From JBDZVM01 sp040255675 (GTDB taxonomy: Bacteria > Actinomycetota > Actinomycetes > Acidothermales > Acidothermaceae): a DNA stretch of 38,943 nucleotides. The notes under the pieces are model-generated. The model worked only from the letters and a program-made list of their open reading frames with translations. It was not told where the DNA came from and searched no databases. Below, piece after piece: positions 1-7,998 of the stretch. Each line of letters begins with the position of its first letter. Within the stretch, counting starts at the first letter, position 1. Position numbers and translations under genes: made by a program. The DNA is taken from NCBI GenBank assembly GCA_040255675.1, contig JBDZVM010000038.1, positions 1-38,943 on the forward strand, read 5' to 3'.

Positions 1-64
1 CAAGATCCCCTGAAATCCACGGGCGCGAGCATACCGATCTTGCCGCCCAGCCACAAAGCAGGCC

Positions 65-167
65 TGTGGATAACGCGGCTCACCTGAAGCGCGTTATCCG
101 CATGCGATTCAACACCCGCGGCGCGGCGGAATCGCGACCTTAGACGGCGTCACAAGCGGATAACGCG
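65..167. repeat. Three copies of GGATAACGCG in the left-edge intergenic region
   Basis: The ten-base word GGATAACGCG occurs at 68-77 and 158-167 on the plus strand and inverted at 90-99. The first two copies form an inverted repeat with a 12-nt spacer. The first copy overlaps TGTGGATAA at 65-73, which is the complement of a perfect DnaA-box word. The copies lie 90 to 190 bp upstream of the rhomboid gene and next to the window edge. They could be operator half-sites for this gene or for a divergent gene beyond the left edge. Apart from these repeats I see no supportable gene in 1-256. Confidence 0.5.
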
Positions 168-256
168 GGATCGGCCAATCGGGTGGTTCATGAGAACCGA
201 GCGCCGGGTGGGCCCTATCATGCGATCACCTTTGGAGGAATCAAGAAGGGCCGACG

Positions 257-964
257 ATGCAACGACAGCCGGCGCCCGGCGTCGAGGAGGCATCATCGCG
301 CGCCGAGCAAATCCTCGCCGACGCCCGGCGGGCGCTCGTCGTGATGGCCGCGGTGATCGGCCTCATTTGGGTCTTGCAGCTGATGAACTGGCTCGACCAC
401 TACTGGCTGAGCAAGCAGTTAGGCATCGTGGCCCACGACACCTCGCGCCTGCCGGAAATCTTCTCCGCTCCTTTCATGCACTGGAGTTTCGCGCATACCG
501 AAGCGAATTCGGCTCCACTTTTCTTCCTCGGATTCTTGGCCGCCTACCGCGGTCTGGGGCGCTTCGCCGCGGTGAGCTTTGTCGTCGTCCTCGCGAGTGG
601 CTTTGGCAGTTGGCTGTTCGGCCCGACGCATGCGGTCGCGGCTGGCGCGAGCGGGGTGGTGTTCGGCTACTTCGGCTATGTCGTGCTTCGCGGGATTGTC
701 GAGCGGCATGTGATCGACATCGTCGTGGGGATTGTCGTCGCCGTCTCGTATTGGTCTATCTTGCGCGGCGTTTTGCCGTCTGATCCGCACGTCAGCTGGC
801 AAGCGCATCTTTTCGGTTTGCTGGGCGGTGTGGTTGCCGCGGTGTTGTTCCGGCGGCGTCGTGTCGCCGGCGCTGTCCGAAACAAAGCAGGGGCGGACGA
901 CGATCAGCCGCCTGGCTCACGCGACGCGCTTCATCAGGAGTTACGTACCTTCGGCCTCGACTAG
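257..964 (+). CDS. Rhomboid family intramembrane serine protease
   Basis: This is a 235-residue polytopic membrane protein. The rhomboid signature is complete. An HxxxxHxxxN element (HWSFAHTEAN, about residues 75-84) lies in the second helix region. GASG (about 131-134) carries the expected nucleophilic serine, and the histidine of SWQAHLFG (about 182-189) completes the Ser-His dyad inside the membrane. GxxxG-like packing follows at LFGLLGG. The family cleaves transmembrane helices within the bilayer; the substrate is unknown here. The ATG at 257 is preceded by purine-rich GGAGGA and AGAAGGG. The C-terminal tail (about 205-235) is basic then acidic and probably cytoplasmic. The gene stands alone, followed by a 15-bp tandem duplication and rlmN. 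Confidence 0.85.
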   Translation: MQRQPAPGVEEASSRAEQILADARRALVVMAAVIGLIWVLQLMNWLDHYWLSKQLGIVAHDTSRLPEIFSAPFMHWSFAHTEANSAPLFFLGFLAAYRGLGRFAAVSFVVVLASGFGSWLFGPTHAVAAGASGVVFGYFGYVVLRGIVERHVIDIVVGIVVAVSYWSILRGVLPSDPHVSWQAHLFGLLGGVVAAVLFRRRRVAGAVRNKAGADDDQPPGSRDALHQELRTFGLD

Positions 965-970
965 CCGGAC

Positions 971-1000
971 GCGCTGGCCGAGGACGCGCTGGCCGAGGAC
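971..1000 (+). repeat. Perfect 15-bp tandem duplication after the rhomboid stop
   Basis: GCGCTGGCCGAGGAC occurs twice back to back (971-985 and 986-1000), starting six bases after the rhomboid TAG. It is non-coding in the chosen annotation and looks like a recent slippage duplication. Confidence 0.85.
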
Positions 1001-1109
1001 AGGCTAAGACCCCCGACAACAGGCCAGGAACCCTGTCCTCGGGCATGTTGACCACGTTTACGTGATCGACGTCGAAGCAGGGGCGGCCGTCTGGGAGACT
1101 GGGCGGGTT

Positions 1110-2294
1110 ATGCCTGAACCTGGAACGCTCACGTTCGTCGCGCCGCGGCGCGCCAAGCCTCCCCGCCATCTCGCCGATCTCAGCCTCGCCGAGCGCCGGA
1201 CGGCGGTCACCGAACTCGGCCACCCCGCCTATCGCGCCAACCAACTATCGACGCATTACTTCGCGCACCTCATCGACGATCCCCGGCACATGACCGACGT
1301 TCCGGCGGCGACTCGCGAAAGCCTCGCGAACGCTTTGTTGCCGAAGCTTATGGCATCGGTCCGCCATGTTGCCTGCGACGACGGCGCCACCCGCAAGACG
1401 GTGTTCAAGCTGTTCGACGGCACGCTCGTCGAGTCGGTGCTGATGCGATATTTCGGCGCTAACCGCGGCCGGGCCGAACTCGGCGACGAGGTTGAGGAGC
1501 ACGAGCCGACCACGAGGGGCAGAAACCGGGTGACGATCTGCGTCTCGAGCCAAGCCGGCTGCGGCATGAACTGCCCGTTCTGCGCCACCGGCCAGGCGGG
1601 GCTCACCAGGAATTTGTCGACTGCCGAGATCGTTGAGCAAGTCGTGGTCGGCGCGCGGGCGCTTGCCCGTGGCGAGATTCCCGGCGGTGCCGCGCGAATT
1701 TCCAACGTCGTGTTCATGGGCATGGGCGAGCCGCTCGCCAATTACAAAGCGGTGCTCGGCGCCGTCCGGCGTCTTACCGATCCCGCGCCCGACGGGCTGG
1801 GGATTTCCCAACGCGGCATCACGGTTTCGACCGTGGGGCTCGTTCCGGCGATCGACAAACTCGCCGCCGAGGGCCTGGGCGTCACGCTCGCCATCTCACT
1901 TCACGCCCCCGACGACGAACTTCGCGACACCTTGGTGCCGATCAATACCCGCTGGAAAGTAAGCGAAGTACTCGACGCTGCGCAACGTTACGGGCGAGCC
2001 ACGAGCCGCCGGATCTCGATCGAATACGCGCTCATCCGCGACGTCAACGACCAGTCATGGCGCGCCGACATGCTGGGCCGATTGTTGCGAGAAAAGCTCG
2101 GCCACCTCGTGCACGTGAACCTGATCCCGCTCAACCCGACGCCAGGCTCGAGATGGACGGCGTCGCGCGCGTCCGACGAAAAGGCATTCGTGCGAGCGCT
2201 TGAAAATCAGGGCGTTGCCGTGACGGTTCGCGACACGCGCGGCCGCGAAATCGACGGCGCTTGCGGGCAACTCGCGGCGAGCACGAACAGCTAG
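1110..2294 (+). CDS. rlmN: 23S rRNA (adenine2503-C2)/tRNA A37 methyltransferase RlmN
   Basis: This radical-SAM enzyme methylates C2 of A2503 in 23S rRNA and of A37 in some tRNAs. The iron-sulfur motif CGMNCPFC gives CxxxCxxC. The accessory cysteine just before it (TICVSSQ) matches E. coli C118, and the methyl-carrying cysteine sits in the C-terminal CGQLA (matching C355). FMGMGEPLANY, SLHAPDD and NLIPLNPTPGS are typical RlmN blocks. I start at ATG 1110 because MPEPGTLTF aligns with the N-terminus I know for mycobacterial RlmN and GGGAG lies upstream; a GTG at 1062 would add 16 residues. About 20 extra residues, rich in Glu and Arg, sit between SVLMRY and RNRVTIC compared with mycobacterial RlmN. 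The stop shares CTAG with the convergent gene downstream. Confidence 0.95.
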   Translation: MPEPGTLTFVAPRRAKPPRHLADLSLAERRTAVTELGHPAYRANQLSTHYFAHLIDDPRHMTDVPAATRESLANALLPKLMASVRHVACDDGATRKTVFKLFDGTLVESVLMRYFGANRGRAELGDEVEEHEPTTRGRNRVTICVSSQAGCGMNCPFCATGQAGLTRNLSTAEIVEQVVVGARALARGEIPGGAARISNVVFMGMGEPLANYKAVLGAVRRLTDPAPDGLGISQRGITVSTVGLVPAIDKLAAEGLGVTLAISLHAPDDELRDTLVPINTRWKVSEVLDAAQRYGRATSRRISIEYALIRDVNDQSWRADMLGRLLREKLGHLVHVNLIPLNPTPGSRWTASRASDEKAFVRALENQGVAVTVRDTRGREIDGACGQLAASTNS

Positions 2295-2722
2295 CTGAAC
2301 ATCAAGAACGCGACTACCGCGACAACCACGGCGGCCACGATAATCGGCAGCTTCTCCATCAGCGGGGTCGGCGCTGTCACGGAACGGCTCGCGGCCGCGC
2401 GCGGTACGCGGCCGGACGTCGGCCGAACGCGGCGCCGCGGTTTGCGCGCGGGCTCTGGCTCTGCCTCACCGGGAGCGGCGAGCCCGCCGCCGTGCCGCCA
2501 ACTGGTCTGCTGGCCGCCGTAGCGGGCGATCGCGACCCTCGTGCGTGCCGGAGGTTCGTAACTGCCGCCGCGCACGAAGCTGTCGTCGAGCACCACGTTG
2601 GCGAACTCGTCGTCGACCGGTTCGCCAGGCTCGGGCTCGCTCATGCGGCCAGGCTCGGGCCCATGGAGGCCTCGCTCGGGCTCACTGACGCCCGGGTCGG
2701 GCGTTCGCGGATCGTCGGGCAC
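2291..2722 (-). CDS. Small C-tail-anchored membrane protein, conserved in actinobacteria
   Basis: The product has 143 residues. The N-terminus is Pro/Glu-rich and acidic. A central block LDDSFVRGGSYEPPARTR resembles a motif of uncharacterised actinobacterial proteins (DxxFVRGxxxxEPxARxR). A basic stretch follows (KPRRRVRPTSGR), and the protein ends in one hydrophobic helix (LPIIVAAVVVAVVAFLMF) reaching the C-terminus, so it is probably tail-anchored with a cytoplasmic N-domain. The start is GTG 2722, with an AAGGGGG ribosome site a few bases upstream. It is convergent with rlmN and the two stop codons overlap in CTAG, which rules out a conventional terminator between them. Function unknown. 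Confidence 0.75.
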   Translation of the reverse strand: MPDDPRTPDPGVSEPERGLHGPEPGRMSEPEPGEPVDDEFANVVLDDSFVRGGSYEPPARTRVAIARYGGQQTSWRHGGGLAAPGEAEPEPARKPRRRVRPTSGRVPRAAASRSVTAPTPLMEKLPIIVAAVVVAVVAFLMFS

Positions 2723-2773
2723 GCCAACCCCCTTCGCGTCAACCGTCGTCCGCCAGTGTAAGGGGCGCGGTGC

Positions 2774-4300
2774 TCAGGTGACGGTGTTCGACGAAATCAC
2801 GCCCGAATACCAATGCGCGCTTTGCTTGGGCGTGCGCGCTTGGGAATCGAAGTCGACGTAGGTGATGCCCCACCGTTGCGTGTAGCCCTCGGCCCATTCG
2901 AAGTTGTCCATCAGCGACCACACGTGATAGCCCTCGATCGTGACTCCGTCGGAGATTGCCCGATGAAGTTGTACGAGATGGTCGCGCACGTAGTCGATCC
3001 GGTCCGTGTCGGCGATCTGCCCGCTCGCGTCGGGCTGGATCGTGCTGGGTGCGCCGTTTTCCATAATGCTGATGGTGACGTCGCCGTAGTCTTTCTTCAA
3101 TCTGGTCAACAGATCGTAGATTCCGGGCGCGTACACCTGTTCCCACGTCGCTTGCGTCGTCGGATATTTCCGGACGTCGACACCGCCGTCGCCCACGACC
3201 GTCGGGCTGTAGTAATTCACGCCCAGCACGTCGGCGCCGACGTGCATATTCTTCAGGTCGCCGTCGTGGATCGGTAACTCGATCGAATGTTTGGCGAGAT
3301 CGTCGACGACGTCGGCCGGGTAGCTGCCCTTGAGCACCGGGTCGAGATAGAGCCGGTTCTCGTAGCCGTCGCGCAATCGAGCGGCTGCCACCGCGCCGCT
3401 GCTCGAGGCATCAGCAGGGTAGATCGGCGCCAGGTTGAAGACCGGCCCTACCTTCGCGCTAGGCCGCGCGGATTTCAGTGCCTGCGTAGCGAGACCGTGC
3501 GCGAGAAGCAAATGATGCATCGCGGCGTAGGCGGCATGAGGGTCGCGCTTGCCCGGCGCGTGCGAACCGTAGAGGTAGCCGACCTGGACGACGGTTTTCG
3601 GCTCGTTCAGCGTGAGCCACATGGGAATCCCGTCGCCTAGCTCCTGGGCGACGACGGTCGCGTAGTCGGCGAAATGCTTTGCTGTGTCGCGATTTTCCCA
3701 GCCGCCTTGGTCTTGCAGCGTTTGCGGCGTATCCCAATGCCAAAGCGTCGGCACCGGCCTGATGTCGTGCTTGTGAAGCTCGTCGAGCAGTTTCTTGTAG
3801 AAGTCGATGCCCTTGTGGTTGACCGTGCCGGTGCCGCTCGGCAGGATGCGCGGCCACGAAATCGAGAATCGGTAGCTGCGGATGCCGAGCGACGCCATCA
3901 GCGCAACGTCGCTCGCGTAGCGGTGGTAGTGGTCTGCGGCGACGTCGCCAGTGCTGCCATCGACGATCTTGCCGGGCTCGTGGGCAAATGTATCCCAGAC
4001 CGACGGTCCCTTGCCGTCGTCTCGCCAGCCGCCCTCTATCTGGTACGCCGACGTCGCGGCGCCCCACCAAAACCCCTGGGCGAACGCGGCCGGGGTCGAC
4101 GGCGCGGCGGACGACGCGGCGGACGACGTGGTGACAGGCGCGGACGGCGACGTACCCGACGCGCTGGGCGACCCGCTCGACGGCGTGCGAGTCGCCGACC
4201 GGGAACTGTCGCACGCACCGAGCAGTGACGCGCCGGCGGCAACCGCGGCCGCTAACCCGGTGTCTCGCAAAAACCCGCGTCGGGTGAGATCCACCATCAT
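2774..4300 (-). CDS. Secreted lipoprotein beta-glucosidase, glycoside hydrolase family 1
   Basis: The product has 508 residues. The N-terminus has TRRGFLR followed by a hydrophobic stretch and LLGAC, so it looks like a Tat-exported lipoprotein. A Ser/Thr/Pro/Ala linker (about 31-72) leads into a full GH1 barrel beginning FWWGAATSAYQIEGG. TLNEP supplies the acid/base glutamate and IMENG the nucleophile glutamate of this retaining family; WSLMDNFEWAEGY is the usual sugar-binding block. GH1 enzymes cleave beta-linked glucosides, galactosides and related sugars; the exact substrate cannot be read here. Most bacterial GH1 enzymes are cytoplasmic, so the export signal is unusual. ATG 4300 (second ATG at 4297) follows AGGACGG. 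A 12-bp tandem duplication lies in the linker. Confidence 0.9.
   Translation of the reverse strand: MMVDLTRRGFLRDTGLAAAVAAGASLLGACDSSRSATRTPSSGSPSASGTSPSAPVTTSSAASSAAPSTPAAFAQGFWWGAATSAYQIEGGWRDDGKGPSVWDTFAHEPGKIVDGSTGDVAADHYHRYASDVALMASLGIRSYRFSISWPRILPSGTGTVNHKGIDFYKKLLDELHKHDIRPVPTLWHWDTPQTLQDQGGWENRDTAKHFADYATVVAQELGDGIPMWLTLNEPKTVVQVGYLYGSHAPGKRDPHAAYAAMHHLLLAHGLATQALKSARPSAKVGPVFNLAPIYPADASSSGAVAAARLRDGYENRLYLDPVLKGSYPADVVDDLAKHSIELPIHDGDLKNMHVGADVLGVNYYSPTVVGDGGVDVRKYPTTQATWEQVYAPGIYDLLTRLKKDYGDVTISIMENGAPSTIQPDASGQIADTDRIDYVRDHLVQLHRAISDGVTIEGYHVWSLMDNFEWAEGYTQRWGITYVDFDSQARTPKQSAHWYSGVISSNTVT
4104..4127 (-). repeat. 12-bp tandem duplication in the GH1 linker
   Basis: GCGGCGGACGAC occurs twice in plus-strand reading (4104-4115, 4116-4127), inside the low-complexity Ser/Ala linker between the lipobox and the GH1 domain. 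It is in frame and adds four residues. Confidence 0.75.
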
Positions 4301-4516
4301 CCGTCCTGTCTACTCGGCTCCACTTGACCACTCGGCTAACCACCCGGCAACAACCCCGTTTCGACGCGGAAGGTTGCCCAGGCTGGCACGATTGTTGTCG
4401 GCCAGCACAAAATATCGAGCGCTGGGCAACGTCGGCGCGTGGAACTGGGTTGAACCTTCGGTACGCGTGTGGGGGCCCGAGCAGGCCGGAGCACATCAGA
4501 GCAGGTCGGAGTGCGA

Positions 4517-5017
4517 ATGGACGACGGTGAGGGGTTCGGGGCGTACGTGGCTGCCCGCCAGGCCGCGTTGCTTCGTACTGCCTGGCTGCTCAGCGGCGAC
4601 TGGTCGCACGCCGAAGACCTGGTGCAAAGCGCGCTTGCCCGCATGCTGCCGCACTGGCAACGGGTGCGAGTTGAGGATCCCGACGGCTACCTGCATCGCA
4701 CGCTGGTGAACTGTTATTTGTCGTGGTGGCGCCGGGTGCGCCCCCGCGAGCCGGTGCCGGCCGAACTCCCCGAGATCGCCGAGCAGGATCGCGGGTACTC
4801 CGACGTGCTTTTGAGAGACGAAGTCGCGCGGGCGCTCGCGATGTTGCCCCGGCGACAGCGAGCGGTTGTCGTTTTGCGTTACTACCACGACTATTCCGAG
4901 GCCGAAACAGCGCACGCGTTGGGATGCGCGGTCGGCACGGTGAAGAGTCAAACCGCGAAGGCGCTTGCCAAGATGCGCGGCGCGCTCGTCGGAGACTTCG
5001 CGGAGCGAGGCGCGTGA
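4517..5017 (+). CDS. ECF RNA polymerase sigma factor, actinobacterial SigE-like family
   Basis: The product has 166 residues. Sigma region 2 is seen at FGAYVAARQAALLRTAWLL through HAEDLVQSALARMLPHW (about 7-48). Region 4 with a helix-turn-helix is seen at ALAMLPRRQRAVVVLRYYHDYSEAETAHALGCAVGTVKSQTAKALAKMR (about 104-155). This is the compact ECF type often annotated SigE-family in Streptomyces and relatives. ATG 4517 is chosen because MDDGEGFGAY begins the family homology; a GTG at 4469 would add 16 unrelated residues. Its TGA overlaps the ATG of the next gene by one base (TGATG), so the two are translationally coupled. It is divergent from the GH1 gene across about 215 bp, which could hold promoters for both. 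Confidence 0.88.
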   Translation: MDDGEGFGAYVAARQAALLRTAWLLSGDWSHAEDLVQSALARMLPHWQRVRVEDPDGYLHRTLVNCYLSWWRRVRPREPVPAELPEIAEQDRGYSDVLLRDEVARALAMLPRRQRAVVVLRYYHDYSEAETAHALGCAVGTVKSQTAKALAKMRGALVGDFAERGA

Positions 5018-5619
5018 TGCACCAGGACGTCGAACACCGCATTCGGACGGCGCTGCGCACTGTCAAGCTCGAGCCGCCGATCCGCGCTGATCTCGAGGCG
5101 CGCGTGCGCCGGCTGGCGAATCGCAGGCGCCGCGTTCGCCAGGCGGCTGCCAGCGCGGTCGCGGCGGCGGCCGTCGCGATCACGGTGGTGGTGGTTCCGG
5201 CTGTGGTCGGTGGAGGCGGCGATGGCGGTCGCGTCGGGGCGGCTACGGGATGCAGCCCGAGTGCCGTCTTCGCGTCCGACGAAACGCGTCACGTCGCCTT
5301 GACTCCCGGCCAGACCGTAGAGATCAGCATGCTTCTCGGTCAAGACCTCACCTTCACGACGAACGTCACCGGAGATTCGTGCATCGTCCGGCTCAAGCTG
5401 GTGAGTGAGAGTGAGCTTCTCGTCTCGCGAACCGTCGTGTTTCCCGCAAGCGAAACTTTGATTGCCGGGGCGGCGAAACTCGGTACCGAAAGTGCCACTG
5501 TGACGGCGGCAGTGTGTGCATCGTCGGCCTTGACGAGTTGTGGCGAGCCGTACCCGCTCGGCGACATCGTCGTCCACATCGTCAGCAACGCCTCGTCGGG
5601 CTCGGTTCCTTCGACGTAG
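5017..5619 (+). CDS. One-pass membrane protein coupled to the ECF sigma factor
   Basis: The product has 200 residues. A basic, Arg-rich cytoplasmic segment of about 47 residues precedes a single hydrophobic helix (AAAVAITVVVVPAVVGGGG). An extracytoplasmic domain follows with four cysteines (GCSPS, DSCIV, AVCAS, TSCGE) that could form two disulfides. I see no zinc-binding HxxxCxxC anti-sigma motif. Gene order and TGATG overlap with the sigma factor suggest a cognate membrane regulator that senses an envelope signal, but this is inference from position. Start ATG 5017. The C-terminal domain is not one I can assign to a named family. Confidence 0.75.
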   Translation: MHQDVEHRIRTALRTVKLEPPIRADLEARVRRLANRRRRVRQAAASAVAAAAVAITVVVVPAVVGGGGDGGRVGAATGCSPSAVFASDETRHVALTPGQTVEISMLLGQDLTFTTNVTGDSCIVRLKLVSESELLVSRTVVFPASETLIAGAAKLGTESATVTAAVCASSALTSCGEPYPLGDIVVHIVSNASSGSVPST

Positions 5620-5690
5620 CCAGGCAACCCGTCATCCGGCTGCTGAGTTGAAACAGACAACTGATTCTCGACTCCGCGGGAGGAAAACCG

Positions 5691-6437
5691 ATGACGGCCA
5701 CGGCTGTCGGCAAGGTGTGCCTTGCCGCGTTGGGAGCGGCAAGCGTTTTTGCCGCGTGTGGCGTCGATGACGCGTCGGGGTCGCCGGCGCCCGCCGGCAT
5801 GCGCGCGGCACCGACACCTCGTTGCGCGACGAGCATCGAAGGTGCCAGCGCTTTCGTCGTCGGCGCGCAAGACGACCCGTCGATCGTCTTGACCATGGGC
5901 AGTGGCCGCAATGGTGTCGTGCTCGCGCCGATGAGCAACGGCAACGACTGCCAGTGGATCGCGCAAGCAAAGCATTTCGCCGCCCGGGGTTACCGGGTCG
6001 CGTCGTTGTCGTGGTCGCGCGACCGCGCGTCGAGCGTCGAGTTGGCGGCGCGGCTGCTCTACCACGAAGGTGCGCGTCACCTTGTGCTGGTCGGCGCTTC
6101 GATCGGCGGCAGCACGGTGCTCGACGTCGCCCCGCACGTACAGCCCGCCCCGGTGGGCGTCGTCGCCATCAGCCCCGCGGTCTCTCACGCGGAAAATCTG
6201 GACCCGTTAGGCGCGATCGCCGGCTTCGACGGCCCGCTCCTCGTCGTCGCCGACGAGGAAGACACGATCGCGCCGGTTGCCGAAGCACAGCAGGTTGCCG
6301 CCGCGCACAAAGACAAGGGCAACGGCGGCGACGAGCTGTTGGTGTTGCCGGGTTCTGAGCACGGATTGAACATCTTCACTGTGGAACCGCGAGCATTGCA
6401 GGAAATCGACGACTTCTTGGCCTCGGCATTCGGCTGA
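5691..6437 (+). CDS. Alpha/beta-hydrolase-fold lipoprotein
   Basis: The product has 248 residues. A lipoprotein signal ends in VFAAC (cysteine about residue 23). The fold shows a nucleophile elbow GASIGG (serine about 143), an acid in VADEEDTIAP and a histidine in SEHGLNIF, in the order expected of a Ser-Asp/Glu-His hydrolase. The family resembles the dienelactone-hydrolase-like and small esterase proteins; the substrate is unknown. ATG 5691 has a strong GGGAGGAAAA site. It lies 71 bp after the sigma-linked membrane gene on the same strand, so it may be co-transcribed and could belong to an envelope stress response, but nothing in the sequence proves that. Confidence 0.8.
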   Translation: MTATAVGKVCLAALGAASVFAACGVDDASGSPAPAGMRAAPTPRCATSIEGASAFVVGAQDDPSIVLTMGSGRNGVVLAPMSNGNDCQWIAQAKHFAARGYRVASLSWSRDRASSVELAARLLYHEGARHLVLVGASIGGSTVLDVAPHVQPAPVGVVAISPAVSHAENLDPLGAIAGFDGPLLVVADEEDTIAPVAEAQQVAAAHKDKGNGGDELLVLPGSEHGLNIFTVEPRALQEIDDFLASAFG

Positions 6438-6444
6438 CGGCGAT

Positions 6445-6450
6445 TAGGCT
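6445..6450 (+). promoter_or_regulatory. Candidate -10 box TAGGCT before the aldehyde dehydrogenase
   Basis: TAGGCT followed by GAAATCG fits the actinobacterial TANNNT -10 pattern and lies 46 bases before the GTG start. The same TAGGCTGA word occurs before rimP (36135). I see no convincing -35 at normal spacing. Confidence 0.3.
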
Positions 6451-6495
6451 GAAATCGGCGCGGCCGGTCGCCGCGCCGGGTCGAGGGAGGTCGCC

Positions 6496-7950
6496 GTGAG
6501 TGCCGAGCAGTCAGTCAGTTCGCGGAAGGCTCTTCGCAATTTCATCGGAGGGAAGTACGCCGATGCGGTTTCGGGGGAGACTTCCGACCTCGTCGATCCC
6601 AGCACCGGCGAGGTTTTCGCCACCGCTCCGTCGTCGAGTGGCACGGACGTCGACAACGCGATGGCGGCGGCCGCCGCGGCGTTCGACGACTGGCGCGAAA
6701 CAACGCCCGCGGACCGTCAGCGCGCGTTGTTGCGGATCGCCGACGCGCTCGAAGCCCGTGCGGAGGAATTCGTCGAGGCTGAATGCCAGAACACCGGCAA
6801 GCCGCTCGGGCTGACGGCGTCCGAAGAACTGCCGCCGATGGTTGATCAGGTCAGGTTTTTCGCCGGTGCGGCTCGCATGCTCGAAGGTCGGGCCGCCGCC
6901 GAGTACATGGCTGGCCACACGTCGTTCGTGCGCCGCGAGCCGGTCGGCGTCTGCGCGCAGATAACCCCGTGGAATTACCCGATGATGATGGCGGTCTGGA
7001 AATGGGCGCCGGCGATCGCCGCGGGAAATACCGTGGTACTCAAGCCGGCCGAAACCACGCCGGTGACGACGCTGATGATGGCCGAGGTTCTTGCCGAGTT
7101 TCTGCCGCCGGGCGTATTCAACGTCGTGTGCGGCGGGCGCGAAACCGGGCGGTTGCTGGTCGAGCACGCCACACCGGCCATGGTGTCGATAACCGGCAGC
7201 GTGCGCGCGGGCATGGACGTTGCCGCGGCGGCGGCTCACGACCTGAAAAGGGTGCACCTCGAACTCGGCGGCAAGGCGCCGGTCGTTGTGTTCGATGACG
7301 CTGACGTCGAGAAAGCGGCCGAAGCGATAGCGGGCGCGGGTTATTTCAACGCGGGCCAAGACTGCACGGCCGCGACGCGGGTGCTCGCGGCGCCGCGCCT
7401 GTACGGCGATTTCGTTGCCGCGCTGGCGGAGCAAGCGCGGTCGACCGTCGTAGGGCCGCCGTCCGATACCGATGCGGCGTTCGGTGCCGTGAACAGCGCC
7501 CAACAGTTCGAACGAGTGGCGGGGTTCGTCGATCGGTTGCCCGACCACGCCGACTTAGTGACGGGCGGGCATCGGGTCGGCGATCGCGGTTTCTTCTACG
7601 AACCGACTGTCGTTGCTGGATTACGGCAGGACGACGAGATGAGCCAGCGCGAAATCTTCGGGCCGGTCATCACCGTGCAGCGGTTTTCCGACGAAGACGA
7701 AGCCGTGCGCTGGGCCAACGGCGTCGAATACGGCCTTGCGTCGTCGGTGTGGACGCGAGACCACGGCCGTGCCATGCGGATGGCAAAACGGCTCGACTTC
7801 GGCTGCGTATGGATCAACACGCATATTCCGCTGGTGGCAGAGATGCCGCATGGCGGGTTCAAGCACAGCGGCTACGGCAAAGATCTTTCGATGTACGGTT
7901 TCGAGGATTACACACGCGTCAAGCACGTGATGACCAATCTCGACAGCTGA
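6496..7950 (+). CDS. NAD-dependent aldehyde dehydrogenase, probably gamma-aminobutyraldehyde dehydrogenase
   Basis: The product has 484 residues, full length for the ALDH superfamily. ITPWNYPMMMAVWK and KPAETTPVT form the NAD site, ELGGKAP holds the general-base glutamate, and FNAGQDCTAATR holds the catalytic cysteine. NAGQDC is characteristic of PatD/betaine-aldehyde-type enzymes, as opposed to succinate-semialdehyde dehydrogenases. It would oxidise 4-aminobutanal to GABA in putrescine breakdown. That fits the GABA aminotransferase encoded 1.2 kb away on the opposite strand. The start is GTG 6496, preceded by GGGAGG. Betaine-aldehyde or another amino-aldehyde remains a possible substrate. 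Confidence 0.88.
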   Translation: MSAEQSVSSRKALRNFIGGKYADAVSGETSDLVDPSTGEVFATAPSSSGTDVDNAMAAAAAAFDDWRETTPADRQRALLRIADALEARAEEFVEAECQNTGKPLGLTASEELPPMVDQVRFFAGAARMLEGRAAAEYMAGHTSFVRREPVGVCAQITPWNYPMMMAVWKWAPAIAAGNTVVLKPAETTPVTTLMMAEVLAEFLPPGVFNVVCGGRETGRLLVEHATPAMVSITGSVRAGMDVAAAAAHDLKRVHLELGGKAPVVVFDDADVEKAAEAIAGAGYFNAGQDCTAATRVLAAPRLYGDFVAALAEQARSTVVGPPSDTDAAFGAVNSAQQFERVAGFVDRLPDHADLVTGGHRVGDRGFFYEPTVVAGLRQDDEMSQREIFGPVITVQRFSDEDEAVRWANGVEYGLASSVWTRDHGRAMRMAKRLDFGCVWINTHIPLVAEMPHGGFKHSGYGKDLSMYGFEDYTRVKHVMTNLDS

Positions 7951-7998
7951 GCCTGTATGAACATGGCAGACCCCCTACCCTTGCTGTGGGAGGTGGCC

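Noticed and set aside
65..73. Replication origin suggested by the DnaA-box word
   Set aside because: There is a single perfect box, no AT-rich stretch and no dnaA or dnaN nearby.
1..83. A minus-strand GTG-started open frame leaving the left edge (27 codons)
   Set aside because: It reads through plausible residues (ALWLGGKIGML), but it is too short, has no ribosome site and belongs to no family I recognise.
4440..4470. An ECF-type autoregulatory promoter (GGAACT) before the sigma factor gene
   Set aside because: GGAACT is present, but no CGTT-like -10 occurs at the normal spacing.
7951..7998. Fluoride riboswitch in front of crcB
   Set aside because: The 48-bp leader lacks the conserved crcB-motif core, and an upstream gene is close.
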